Assembly: GCA_963668015.2 (NCBI GenBank)
Contig: CAXXCR010000033.1
Coordinates: 9,745-73,744, forward strand
DNA from: Ilyobacter_A sp963668015
GTDB taxonomy: Bacteria > Fusobacteriota > Fusobacteriia > Fusobacteriales > Fusobacteriaceae
Direction of reading: 5' to 3'
Length of the DNA: 64,000 bases
Below the pieces are notes generated by a model, which saw only the letters and a list, made by a program, of their open reading frames with translations, was not told where the DNA came from and made no database searches. Position 1 is the first letter of the stretch, and each line of letters opens with the position of its first letter. This document shows, piece after piece, positions 28,601 to 36,903 of the stretch. A program made the position numbers and the translations under genes.

Positions 28601-29440
28601 TTAGAGAAAATTAGTGCAAATTCGTGGCAAAAAATAAAAGGTTTCAAACTTGAGTTCCAATATGATGAACTTGCAAAACAACTAATATCATACGCTGTAG
28701 GTTGCATCATGGGTAGATACTCTCTTGATAAAGAGGGTCTGATTATCGCCAATTCTGACGATAAATTGATAATTGACAATGGAAAATTGACAATTAAAGG
28801 CGATAGTGGAGAAATTAGACATGAGATAGAGAATCCTAGCTTTATCCCTGATGCTGACGGAATAGTTCCTATTGTAAATAACATGGATAGCTTCGATGAT
28901 GATATTGTAGCTAGAATAGCTGAGTTTGTAAAAGTTGTATACGGTGAGGATAAACTTGAAGATAACCTGAAATTCCTAGCTGAAAATCTAGGTGGTAAAA
29001 AATCAGAATCTGCAAGAGATACACTTAGACGATATATGACAAAAGAGTTCTATAAAGACCACTTGAAACGATATAAGAAACGTCCTATATACTGGTATAT
29101 GAAGAGTGGTAAAAAAGATGCATTTGGTGCTTTAATCTATCTACATAGATATAATGAAACTACCATTGCAAAAGTGCGAACAGATTATCTACTGAAATAT
29201 CAGGAGATACTGGATAATACATCAGCTTTCGCTAAACGTGAGCTTGATAATGATGAACTAGACCCAAAAGAGCGTAAGTCTATAGAGAAACGTCTAAAGC
29301 TTATCTCTGATGAGATGGAAGAACTTAGAGATTACGCAAATGAAGTTAAACATTACGCTGACCAGAGGATAGCGATTGACCTTGATGATGGAGTTAAGGT
29401 TAATTATGAGAAGTTTGGGAAGATATTGGCTAAGATATAA
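25694..29440 (+). CDS. pglX: BREX adenine-specific DNA methyltransferase PglX
   Basis: The 1248-residue N6-adenine methyltransferase marks host DNA and sets BREX specificity. SAM-binding motif I is LDPAMGSGHML (about residue 314) and catalytic motif IV is ITNPPYMGG (about 488). Length is normal for the family. The C-terminal third contains in-frame stretches that read like dispersed nucleotide repeats (28348-28380, 28564-28597, 28765-28796), and another lies before motif I (26569-26611). They look like insertions relative to flanking conserved blocks. The gene is bracketed by related hairpin elements. It could be functional or variable between strains. Confidence 0.95.
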   Translation: MNKTKLKTFATWARNELMKSVQIRLELLGIKSSDDITKPQELMNEIEIGNIRCKKSTYDALIKQLNYLGYEELIEETAYTWFNRLVALGYMDINGYDDDKMLISTSSKISPDIMDYYMDAKFFDELKPDEKEEIHKLKDKRDDENLYAQLVDWKCNSLNEIMPFMFQKRGDYTELLFPMGILSKEGFIEKLRDVLADSVEELEENGELKKIAPVEMIGWLYQFYNSEKKDEVFAGLKKNKKITKENIPAATQLFTPKWIVKYMAENSLGKLALESLGVSESIKDNWKYYIEPIDNGELKIDNEKIKIEDIKILDPAMGSGHMLTYSFDMLFDIYQDLGWTDKEAVLSILSNNIYGLEIDDRAAQLASFALIMKAREKFRRVFRVLGREKVVLNTLAVKESNSLSEYAEQQIVVNQLKELEYIIRTFENAKELGSIIEMREIDYAKVDEELEKFKNIMGFAFDNEKDVIEAMIKQSKSMTSKYDVVITNPPYMGGKGYSPILKKYVEKHYKDSKSDLFAVFMEKCGNYTAMNRYNAMIVMPSWLFLSSFEKLRNSLIETKTISSLLHMGRGIFGIDWGSVAFVLKNEINENYVGSYYRLHKRNFQHIYFEDIAKIFKYSKNNMNYKYDFDLYRDESGTNEIPESGIESGQQIKYTANQKDFEKIPGSPIAYWVSDRVKEIFATSEKLGEVGDAKVGLQTADNNRFLRLWSEVNKSSYKLNCKSNGEALECGKKWFPYNKGGEKRRWYGNQEYLVNWENDGYEIKNFENSVIRNPTFYFRESISWGLITSGGCSFRYFPNGFIYDVAGMSYFTEKEMLHTLGILNNKLYYDLTKVLNPTINLQIGDVANLPYANFENIKFDEIVQQNIDIAKEEWDSRETSWDFRKSQVVGSREQVVKIEEAFKGYSHYWTEKFVQMHKNEEELNRLFIEIYGLEDEMTPDVEPTDITLLKNEVKVIKMEPQMDTDEHRLELEKISANSWQKIKGFKLEFQYDELAKQLISYAVGCIMGRYSLDKEGLIIANSDDKLIIDNGKLTIKGDSGEIRHEIENPSFIPDADGIVPIVNNMDSFDDDIVARIAEFVKVVYGEDKLEDNLKFLAENLGGKKSESARDTLRRYMTKEFYKDHLKRYKKRPIYWYMKSGKKDAFGALIYLHRYNETTIAKVRTDYLLKYQEILDNTSAFAKRELDNDELDPKERKSIEKRLKLISDEMEELRDYANEVKHYADQRIAIDLDDGVKVNYEKFGKILAKI

Positions 29441-29450
29441 AGTCAAAAGA

Positions 29451-29559
29451 TATAAACCTTGCCTACTCGGCAAACTGAGCAAGCCTTACGCTTGACCGTT
29501 TTAAAAAGAGTTGATAATTTGTAGGGCTTATTGCATAAGCCCAGTTCTACCGTTTCGGT
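29451..29559. repeat. Hairpin element downstream of pglX, related to 25521-25645
   Basis: The left part has two 5-5-5 hairpins (TTGCC-TACTC-GGCAA and CAAGC-CTTAC-GCTTG) separated by six bases. It shares the 19-base block CAAGCCTTACGCTTGACCG (29480-29498) with 25553-25571. The right part has a 7-5-7 hairpin (29524-29542), a six-base spacer and a small ACCG/CGGT hairpin. The tail near 29560-29585 (ATTCGTTAGATTCGTGG) resembles another common dispersed repeat. Confidence 0.7.
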
Positions 29560-29607
29560 TAATTCGTTAGATTCGTGGTAAAAAGAAAAAGGAATAAAAA
29601 TATATAG

Positions 29608-29637
29608 AATCACGGGTATTTTACCCGTGATTTTTGT
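29608..29637 (+). terminator. Intrinsic terminator inside BREX locus
   Basis: An ATCACGGGTA / TACCCGTGAT stem with a TTT loop runs into TTTTT. It would end the brxC-pglX transcript and separate it from the ATPase-HEPN pair and pglZ. Confidence 0.85.
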
Positions 29638-29723
29638 TTTAATGTTTAAAATTGCATTTTTTTTGCAAAAAACTATATTAAAACAAAAAAATATGTTAGT
29701 ATAGTATTAGGAGAGTGATTTTA

Positions 29724-30971
29724 ATGATATTATATGTGAGAGCTGAAAATTATAGGTCTATCGGAAAACAACAGGAGTTAAACCTTTTTCCTGGTAGTGA
29801 TAAATCACATAAAAGAAATATAATTGATTATGAAAAAGAGCAGGGGTTATCTGCTATTCCAATTTATGGAGGAAATGCTACTGGAAAAACTAATATTTTA
29901 AAAGTAATAAAAACACTAAAAAAGATAATCACCCTTGATAAAGATATAAAAGAATATTATGAGCCGTGTGAATTTACAGATGAGGATAATATTCATTTAG
30001 AACTAATATTTTTCAAAGATAATATAAAATATTATTATGCTATAAAGTATAATGATATGGAAATACTTGAAGAAAGGTTATACTATTATCCTAAGTTAAG
30101 AATAACTAAAATATTCGATAGAAATGAAGAAAAGCCTTATGGAACAAAATTTGAGAAGATGTTTAAAAAATATGGAGATGATACTCCAAAGTCAATTTCA
30201 ATGCTCAGATTTCTTGCTACGTGGTTAAAAGGTAATGAAGAGAATATTGATAGGGCTTTCAATTTCTTTTCTAATGATATAATCACATTAAATTTAGGAG
30301 AAGAACCAAGTATAAAAGAGAGTATAAAACATTTAAGAAGTGATGAAAATCATAAAAAGTTTAAAGAATTTATAGAATTTTTCTATACTCATCTGAATGT
30401 AGGAGCAAAAGGAATTAGAATTTCAAATGCATTAAAGAATATATCAAATTATGATCTACAAAATTTAACAAAGGATATGCTAGATGAATTAATTAAAGCA
30501 AATGAAGAACCAAAGTTAGAATTAATGTATGAAGTGAATGGAAAAGAAATTTTTATAGATATTGAAAATGAGTCAAAAGGAATGCAAAAAATATTTACTA
30601 TGGGTAGGTTTTTTGCTGATGCACTTTGTAATGATAAAGTAGTAGTATTTGATGAATTGGAAATCAGTTTTCATCCAATATTATCAAGAAAAATAATAGA
30701 GCTTTTCTTTGAAGAAAAAACAAATGCTCAGTTGATATTTACAACTCATGATACTAATTTACTTGATTTAAAATTATTTAGAAGAGACCAAATTTATTTT
30801 ACAGAGAGAACAGCAAAGACAGGTTTCCAAACTAACATAAAATCATTAGCGGAGCTACCTAATATTAGAAAAACGACAGATATCGAAAAAGCATATCTTC
30901 AAGGGAATTACTGTGATGCTCCATTAGAAAAGAACTTTCCTCTTAATGAACTGCTAGGTGATTTACAATGA
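29724..30971 (+). CDS. AAA15-family ATPase embedded in BREX
   Basis: The protein has about 415 residues with an ABC/SMC-like ATP-binding core of the AAA15/RloA type. It begins LYVRAENYRSIG, has Walker A YGGNATGKTNILK near residue 55, an ABC-like SKGMQKIFT segment, and Walker B VVVFDELEISFHP followed by FTTHDTNLLD. Relatives pair with nucleases in abortive-infection systems such as RloA/AbiL. Here the partner is the HEPN protein, whose start overlaps the stop codon (ATGA). ATG 29724 is chosen for spacing from AGGAG. It would sense or restrain the toxin; that role is inferred. Confidence 0.85.
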   Translation: MILYVRAENYRSIGKQQELNLFPGSDKSHKRNIIDYEKEQGLSAIPIYGGNATGKTNILKVIKTLKKIITLDKDIKEYYEPCEFTDEDNIHLELIFFKDNIKYYYAIKYNDMEILEERLYYYPKLRITKIFDRNEEKPYGTKFEKMFKKYGDDTPKSISMLRFLATWLKGNEENIDRAFNFFSNDIITLNLGEEPSIKESIKHLRSDENHKKFKEFIEFFYTHLNVGAKGIRISNALKNISNYDLQNLTKDMLDELIKANEEPKLELMYEVNGKEIFIDIENESKGMQKIFTMGRFFADALCNDKVVVFDELEISFHPILSRKIIELFFEEKTNAQLIFTTHDTNLLDLKLFRRDQIYFTERTAKTGFQTNIKSLAELPNIRKTTDIEKAYLQGNYCDAPLEKNFPLNELLGDLQ

Positions 30972-31702
30972 GTTCTGAGAGAAACTTTGGAATAGGTAGA
31001 AATCGATTAGAAAGACATGAAGCTCCTCGAACAACAAAGCAAGACTTAATTGATATTAAATTAAGGTCAGATGAAAATTTAGAGATAATAGAGTCTTTTT
31101 CTAAGGAGTCAGATGAAGATAAAAGAAATATAATAGTAAGTATAATAGGAGCACTAGACTACTATATTCATGAAATAGTTTTGTGGGGAATAAAAGCGAT
31201 TACTTTAGATGGATTTAAAAAAGGTACTAACTACGATGGGTTTAGAGTTCCAATAAATTTATTTAAAAAAGCGATAGAGAATACTTCTAGTGAAAACATT
31301 GATGAAATAATTAGTGATGAAGAACTTCGAGAAGAGATTATAAAAGTAGTTCAAGGAAAAGGACATACTTATCAAACTTGGCACAGTATAAAAAAAGGAT
31401 TGATGTTAGTGCTGCCCAAAGAAGATTTTAAAGAAATTTCAAAATTGACTGATGGAGTTCAAGGAGTATCAGCAATTTTTCAAGAAAATGAAATAAAAAG
31501 CTTAAATAGTAGTAGAAATAAAATAGTACATCATTTTGACAGAAATTATAGTAATGCTTCTCAAAGAAATGAAATGATGAGAGATATAAATGCTGATATT
31601 GGACTTATAAAAAAAGTAATAGATTCTGTACATAATGTCATAACAGAATATGAAGAGACTACATACCAAAGTATGAATAATGATGAAGCACAAGGGGAAT
31701 AG
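30968..31702 (+). CDS. HEPN-domain putative RNase embedded in BREX
   Basis: The 244-residue protein contains an R-x4-H HEPN ribonuclease motif in SSRNKIVHHFDRNY near residue 182, preceded by helical segments including IIGALDYYIHEIVLWG near residue 60. It resembles the MAE_28990/RiboL-PSP HEPN group, whose members cleave RNA and are held by an ATPase or nucleotidyltransferase partner. It is translationally coupled to the AAA15 ATPase (4-base overlap) and is followed three bases later by pglZ. Abortive-infection function is inferred from the motif and pairing. Confidence 0.8.
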   Translation: MSSERNFGIGRNRLERHEAPRTTKQDLIDIKLRSDENLEIIESFSKESDEDKRNIIVSIIGALDYYIHEIVLWGIKAITLDGFKKGTNYDGFRVPINLFKKAIENTSSENIDEIISDEELREEIIKVVQGKGHTYQTWHSIKKGLMLVLPKEDFKEISKLTDGVQGVSAIFQENEIKSLNSSRNKIVHHFDRNYSNASQRNEMMRDINADIGLIKKVIDSVHNVITEYEETTYQSMNNDEAQGE

Positions 31703-31705
31703 ATT

Positions 31706-34225
31706 ATGCAGCTTGAGAAAATAAAAGAATCATTAATAAACAGGTTTTCAATTGAACCAAAGTACCCGAAGGAGCGGCATATTATATTTTGGTATGATCC
31801 CGACAAAGGGTTTAAAGACATCATTGAAGAACTTGAAATAGATAATGTAAAAATCATGAAAGTTGAAAAGGGGACCAACAGAAAGGGAGAAGAGATTTAT
31901 ACTAATCTATTCAGTGTAAAGTATACCTTAGAAGTAGAAGATACTAGCAGCAATTACTTACTTTACCTTGCATTCGAAAGGCCGGAAAAGAGATGTAATT
32001 GGCTTTTAGATATTGAGATGTACTCAGAGATGTTTAGAGCTGATAAAACAGCAATGCAGCTAGAAGAGCTAGAGCTGAACAGACATGATAACAGCATTAT
32101 TAAAGTTATGACTAAATACAAAGAGTTCTTTAACAATGCTAAAAGAAGAAATCCTCTTAAGAAATACATTGATAAAAACACAGATGGCTTTGTTTTAGAG
32201 TTAGCAGTAATTGCATACTTAGTTAGAGCAAACGATACTTCTATTGATGAGATTGCTAAAAGTATTATATTAAATCAAGAGAAGTTAGATGAGTTAGAGA
32301 AATACGTAGGACTTGAAAGAGTATTGGAATTGATTAATGAGAGGTATAACCTAAAAGTAAATAGTCTCGACCAGTTTATAAAAACTTTAATAGTGGTTCA
32401 TCTATATAAGAGTTCAAATGCTAATATCCATGACAACTTATCAAACTACTATAAAGGTAATAAACACTTGCTATATATCTTAGCTGATGATATGCTGCAG
32501 AATATGAGTAGCAGTAATAAATTTAGAAAGATTGCAAAAGATCTGGGGATGGATATAAAGATTGCTGATTATCTCAAGAAGTTTACACTTGATGAATTGA
32601 TAGGTACAACAATATTCGAATTCAGTGATAAATTGATAATAGCTCAATTAGCGGATAAACTTAAAAATAAACTGATGCCTTATAATGAAATGAATAAGCT
32701 AATCAACCTAAGACTGGATTCAACTTTATGGAAATCAGAGTATCTGAAAGTATATAATGCTCTATTAATAGCAATGAAACTATCCGAAGTAAAAGATAGC
32801 TTCTCATTAGAAAACCATAACGAACTTAAAGGCTTAGTTGATAGATATACAGAGGATTATTACAGAGTAGACAGATATTATAGAGAGTTTTATGAGAACT
32901 ATAGAGAGATTAAAAATAGTGAGATGGGAGTAATATTTGAAGCAATTGAGCAAGAGATTAATTACTTCTATTCGAGAGAATATTTACCGGAACTACTTGA
33001 GAAGTGGTCTGAGCTATTACCTGGTAATTTAGATATATTAAAAAGACAAAAAGAGTTCTATGCAAAGGTTATTGCTAGACAAGATACAAGAACAGCAGTA
33101 GTTATATCTGATGCATTTAGATATGAAGTTGGAGTGGAACTTAAAGAGCAGCTGAGTAAAAAGCTGAGCTATAAATCAATAGATATCTCACCTATGTTTA
33201 GCAGTTTACCAAGTATAACTGCTTTAGGAATGGCAGCACTTTTACCGCATGATAATGATATAAAAATAGAAGAGAATAAAGTACTAATAAAAGATATTCC
33301 GGCAAATACATGCGTAAACAGAGATAAGATTCTAAAACTTAAAGATGAAAACTCAAGTGCTATTACTTTTAAAGAGTTCTTTGATTTCAAAAGAGTGGAA
33401 CAGGAAAATTTTGTAAAAGGGAAAAAAACTATATATATCTACCATGATAGAATAGACGCTATAGGAGATAAAGCAAAGACCGAAAAAGACACCTTCTCAG
33501 CTTGCAGACAAACTATAAATGAACTAACAGAACTTACAAGAGTTCTATCCAGTTTAGGAGTAGTTAATACTTTTGTAACAAGTGATCACGGTTTCCTATA
33601 TGAGGAGATAAATATTGAGGAAGCAGATAAACTAGATTTAAGTGGAAACTATCAAACAGTTGCTAAAAGATACGCAATAACAGATAAGGAACAGAATGAG
33701 AGAGGAACAGTCAATCTGCCTTTGGATTTATACGAAGATGAATTAATAGGAGTATTTCCTATGAAAGCACAAAGAATAAAAGCTTCAGGAAACGGATTAA
33801 ACTTTGTACATGGTGGCATAAGTCCCCAAGAGATGTTAATACCAGTTATTAACTTTAAAGCTGGAGTATCAGCTACCAGAGCAAGAAAAGTTGATTGTAG
33901 ACTAAGAGAAACTGTTGGAAGAATAACATCTGCTTTAACTAAGTTTGATATTTATCAGCTGGAAGCAGTTAATAATAGTGAGAAGATTATTGAAAGAGAT
34001 GTTAAGGTTGCCTTATTTAACCGAGAGAATATCAAAGTAAGTAATGAAGAGACTATTAGACTTAATTCAACAGAAGATAATAGTGTATACAATGTAAAAC
34101 TGACGCTTAAGGGAGAAAATAATAAAGAGGTTACTTTAAAATTAATCGATGCTGAAACAGATGATATTATCGATAGTAAAAAATATAAAGTATCTCTATC
34201 AATAGCAAATGATTTTGATTTCTAA
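31706..34225 (+). CDS. pglZ: BREX phosphatase-domain protein PglZ
   Basis: The 839-residue PglZ is the marker protein of BREX. Its alkaline-phosphatase-superfamily core carries metal-binding motifs VVISDAFRYEVG (about residue 467) and VTSDHGFLYEE (about 625). The N-terminal 400 residues are helical, and a C-terminal beta-rich domain follows (VKLTLKGENNKEVTLK). It has been reported to have nuclease or phosphodiesterase activity in some systems and interacts with BrxB and PglX. It starts three bases after the HEPN gene. Confidence 0.96.
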   Translation: MQLEKIKESLINRFSIEPKYPKERHIIFWYDPDKGFKDIIEELEIDNVKIMKVEKGTNRKGEEIYTNLFSVKYTLEVEDTSSNYLLYLAFERPEKRCNWLLDIEMYSEMFRADKTAMQLEELELNRHDNSIIKVMTKYKEFFNNAKRRNPLKKYIDKNTDGFVLELAVIAYLVRANDTSIDEIAKSIILNQEKLDELEKYVGLERVLELINERYNLKVNSLDQFIKTLIVVHLYKSSNANIHDNLSNYYKGNKHLLYILADDMLQNMSSSNKFRKIAKDLGMDIKIADYLKKFTLDELIGTTIFEFSDKLIIAQLADKLKNKLMPYNEMNKLINLRLDSTLWKSEYLKVYNALLIAMKLSEVKDSFSLENHNELKGLVDRYTEDYYRVDRYYREFYENYREIKNSEMGVIFEAIEQEINYFYSREYLPELLEKWSELLPGNLDILKRQKEFYAKVIARQDTRTAVVISDAFRYEVGVELKEQLSKKLSYKSIDISPMFSSLPSITALGMAALLPHDNDIKIEENKVLIKDIPANTCVNRDKILKLKDENSSAITFKEFFDFKRVEQENFVKGKKTIYIYHDRIDAIGDKAKTEKDTFSACRQTINELTELTRVLSSLGVVNTFVTSDHGFLYEEINIEEADKLDLSGNYQTVAKRYAITDKEQNERGTVNLPLDLYEDELIGVFPMKAQRIKASGNGLNFVHGGISPQEMLIPVINFKAGVSATRARKVDCRLRETVGRITSALTKFDIYQLEAVNNSEKIIERDVKVALFNRENIKVSNEETIRLNSTEDNSVYNVKLTLKGENNKEVTLKLIDAETDDIIDSKKYKVSLSIANDFDF

Positions 34226-34249
34226 AATTCACATTAGAGGGGAATTACT

Positions 34250-36262
34250 ATGAATACAAATAGTACTGCTATAGAAGCATTTACAGGTAAGATAGTAAGA
34301 AAAGATTTAGTTACAAGAATAAAAGGTGGAGCGAATGTACCGGTATATGTTCTTGAATATCTTCTAGGTATGTATTGTAACCATACTGAAAATGAGTTAA
34401 TTGAAGAGGGAATAGAAAAAGTTAAGAAAATACTATCTGATAACTATGTAAGACCAGATGAAGCTGAAAAAATAAAATCAAAAATTAAAGAGCTTGGATC
34501 ATATACAGTTATAGATAAAGTTACAGCAAAATTAAATGAAAAAAAAGATAGATATGAAGCGGAACTATCAAACTTAGGCGTTAAGGACATAGTTCTTGAA
34601 GGTTTTTACATTAAAGAGTATGAAAAGCTTTTAAGTGGAGGGATATGGTGTATTTTAACTTTAAGCTATGATTTTGATGAACTGGAAAAAGGTGCATCAC
34701 CTTTCCAAGTTGATAAGTTAAAACCAATTCAAATTGCCGGTCTTAATATGGAAGAAGTGTTTGAAGGAAGAAATAAGTTTAATAAAGAAGAGTGGATTGA
34801 TTTTCTTCTTCGTTCTACTGGAATGGAACCAAGTGATTTTGATGAAGAAGCTAAATGGCATCTCTTAACAAGGATGGCACCGCTTGTGGAAAATAACTAT
34901 AATCTATGTGAGCTAGGTCCTAGAGGAACAGGAAAATCATATATATATAAAGAGATAAGTCCTAACTCAATCTTGTTATCAGGAGGACAAACTACTGTAG
35001 CAAACCTATTCTATAACATGTCTTCAAGAAAAATTGGATTGGTTGGTTACTGGGATGTAGTTGCTTTTGATGAGATAGCTGGAATAAAATTTAAAGATAA
35101 AGATGGCATACAAATTATGAAAGACTACATGGCCAGTGGATCTTTTGCCAGAGGTAAGGAAGAGAAGAATGCAAATGCCTCAATGGTATTTGTAGGTAAC
35201 GTTAATCAAAGTATCGACGTTTTAGTAAAGACATCGCATCTACTTATAGATTTTCCGCCTGAGATGAATAATGACTCGGCTTTTTTTGATAGAATGCACT
35301 CATATGTTCCTGGATGGGAGATACCTAAGTTTAAACCAACTTCATTTACTAAAGAGTTTGGATTCATAGTTGATTATATGGCTGAAATTTTCAGAGAGCT
35401 GAGAAAGACTTCTTATGGAGACAGCCTTGATAAATACTTTGACTTAGGAAGAGATCTAAATCAAAGAGATACTATTGCGGTTAGAAAAACAGTATCAGCA
35501 TTGGTTAAACTAATCTATCCTAACGGAAAATTTGAAAAAGACGATATTAGAGATATACTTGAGAAAGCTCTTGCCTATAGAAGGAGAGTTAAAGAGCAGC
35601 TTAAGAAAATGGCAGGGATGGAGTTTTTTGCTACTCACTTCTCATATATCGATAAAGACAGTTTAGAGGAAATCTATGTTTCACTTAATGAGCAGGGAGG
35701 GAACAAACTGATTCCTGAAGGTCAAATGAAAGCTGGAACTCTATATACAGTTGCAAGAGGTAATAATAACCACGGTTTATATAAAGTTGAAACTCAAATG
35801 GCAGCAGGTAAAGGAAAATTTAAAATATCTGATAATAAGTATAACAAGACTTTTGAGAATGCATTTAATTTCCTTAAAATTAACGCTAAGCGAATAAGTG
35901 GAGCGATAACTATTACTGAAAAAGATTTTTACTTATCGGTAGGCGAAGAACAGAATACAGGTGTAGCTGAGAATCTTACACTGGCTGGTTTCATAGGAAT
36001 GTGCTCAGTTGCATTGAATAGGCAAATCTTATCTCAATTAGCTGTAGTAGGCGATATGTCTATGTCTGGAAGCATAGGAAAAGTTAATGAACTCGCTAAT
36101 ATATTTCAGTTAGCGAAAGATTGTGGAGCTAAAAAGATATTAATTCCTATACTAAATGCGGGAGATCTGGCAGTAGTGCCACCGGAACTAATTTCAGAAG
36201 TATCACCAGTGTTTTATACTGATGCAGTTGATGCAGTTCAAAAGGCTCTTGGCTTTAACTAA
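34250..36262 (+). CDS. brxL: BREX protein BrxL (Lon-like AAA+)
   Basis: The 670-residue protein has an N-terminal domain followed by AAA+ Walker A CELGPRGTGKSYIYK (about residue 222) and Walker B WDVVAFDEIAG. The C-terminal Lon-like protease fold carries GDMSMSGSIGK near residue 602 and CGAKKILIPI. In type I BREX, BrxL forms ring assemblies on DNA and is needed for phage restriction but not methylation. An AGGGG site precedes the start. Its end overlaps the promoter of brxA. Confidence 0.96.
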   Translation: MNTNSTAIEAFTGKIVRKDLVTRIKGGANVPVYVLEYLLGMYCNHTENELIEEGIEKVKKILSDNYVRPDEAEKIKSKIKELGSYTVIDKVTAKLNEKKDRYEAELSNLGVKDIVLEGFYIKEYEKLLSGGIWCILTLSYDFDELEKGASPFQVDKLKPIQIAGLNMEEVFEGRNKFNKEEWIDFLLRSTGMEPSDFDEEAKWHLLTRMAPLVENNYNLCELGPRGTGKSYIYKEISPNSILLSGGQTTVANLFYNMSSRKIGLVGYWDVVAFDEIAGIKFKDKDGIQIMKDYMASGSFARGKEEKNANASMVFVGNVNQSIDVLVKTSHLLIDFPPEMNNDSAFFDRMHSYVPGWEIPKFKPTSFTKEFGFIVDYMAEIFRELRKTSYGDSLDKYFDLGRDLNQRDTIAVRKTVSALVKLIYPNGKFEKDDIRDILEKALAYRRRVKEQLKKMAGMEFFATHFSYIDKDSLEEIYVSLNEQGGNKLIPEGQMKAGTLYTVARGNNNHGLYKVETQMAAGKGKFKISDNKYNKTFENAFNFLKINAKRISGAITITEKDFYLSVGEEQNTGVAENLTLAGFIGMCSVALNRQILSQLAVVGDMSMSGSIGKVNELANIFQLAKDCGAKKILIPILNAGDLAVVPPELISEVSPVFYTDAVDAVQKALGFN

Positions 36263-36276
36263 TATTATGGTATAAT
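36249..36276 (+). promoter_or_regulatory. Promoter for brxA-brxB
   Basis: TTGGCT, a 16-base spacer and a perfect TATAAT span the end of brxL and the short gap after it. This gives brxAB separate transcription. Confidence 0.65.
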
Positions 36277-36307
36277 ATAAGCTAGATTAGTATTAGGAGT
36301 GAGTAAA

Positions 36308-36895
36308 TTGGATTACAAAGCAATAACGAGTGAGAGTTTTTATTTTCAAGAGATGAGAGATGTTTCAAGATTTTTAATTGATAAAGATAAGCCTATAGAA
36401 GAATACAAAGAAGAAATAAAGGAATTAGATCTATTAAACACTAAATCTAATTCTAATTTTCAAAAGAAGTTCTTATCAATGAAGAGAAGAATACCTACCT
36501 TAAGTAAAAACCTATTGCTTTTCTTAATAAATGAGGATAGTAGTATTGCAAAATTTATTAATCTTTATTCTGTGGCGGTAAGTGAGAGATTGATTTTCGA
36601 ATTCTTTTCGGATGTAATTAAATCAAAGGTTGATTCTTATGATAGGTATCTTTCAGATTTAGATTTTGAAAAATTTATGCAGTTAAAATCAGAACAATCT
36701 CAAACTGTTGATTCATGGAGTGAAGCTAGTAAAAAGAAAGTATCCGCAAGAATTAAACGGTTTTTAATTGAAGGTGGATACTTGTATAAAGATGGAGAAG
36801 TTTTTAGAATTGCAAAACCAATTATACCAATAGAAATTATTGATGAAATAAAGATAAACGGTAATAAAAAACTGATTAAAGCGATGCTTTTTTAA
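36308..36895 (+). CDS. brxA: BREX protein BrxA (DUF1819)
   Basis: This small helical DNA-binding BREX protein has about 195 residues. Features typical of the family are ITSESFYFQEMRDVSRF at the start, KKFLSMKRRIPTLSKNLLLF, a central KFINLYSVAVSERLIFEF, and a winged C-terminal part (VSARIKRFLIEGGYL). TTG 36308 is preferred because AGGAG lies eight bases upstream; the GTG at 36299 overlaps that site. It is placed last but one in the locus, away from its usual first position. Confidence 0.9.
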   Translation: MDYKAITSESFYFQEMRDVSRFLIDKDKPIEEYKEEIKELDLLNTKSNSNFQKKFLSMKRRIPTLSKNLLLFLINEDSSIAKFINLYSVAVSERLIFEFFSDVIKSKVDSYDRYLSDLDFEKFMQLKSEQSQTVDSWSEASKKKVSARIKRFLIEGGYLYKDGEVFRIAKPIIPIEIIDEIKINGNKKLIKAMLF

Positions 36896-36903
36896 GGAGA
36901 ACT

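Noticed and set aside
28411..28884. Minus-strand open frame of 157 codons inside pglX
   Set aside because: It is antisense to a well-supported gene, has no ribosome site and a low-complexity S/F-rich product.
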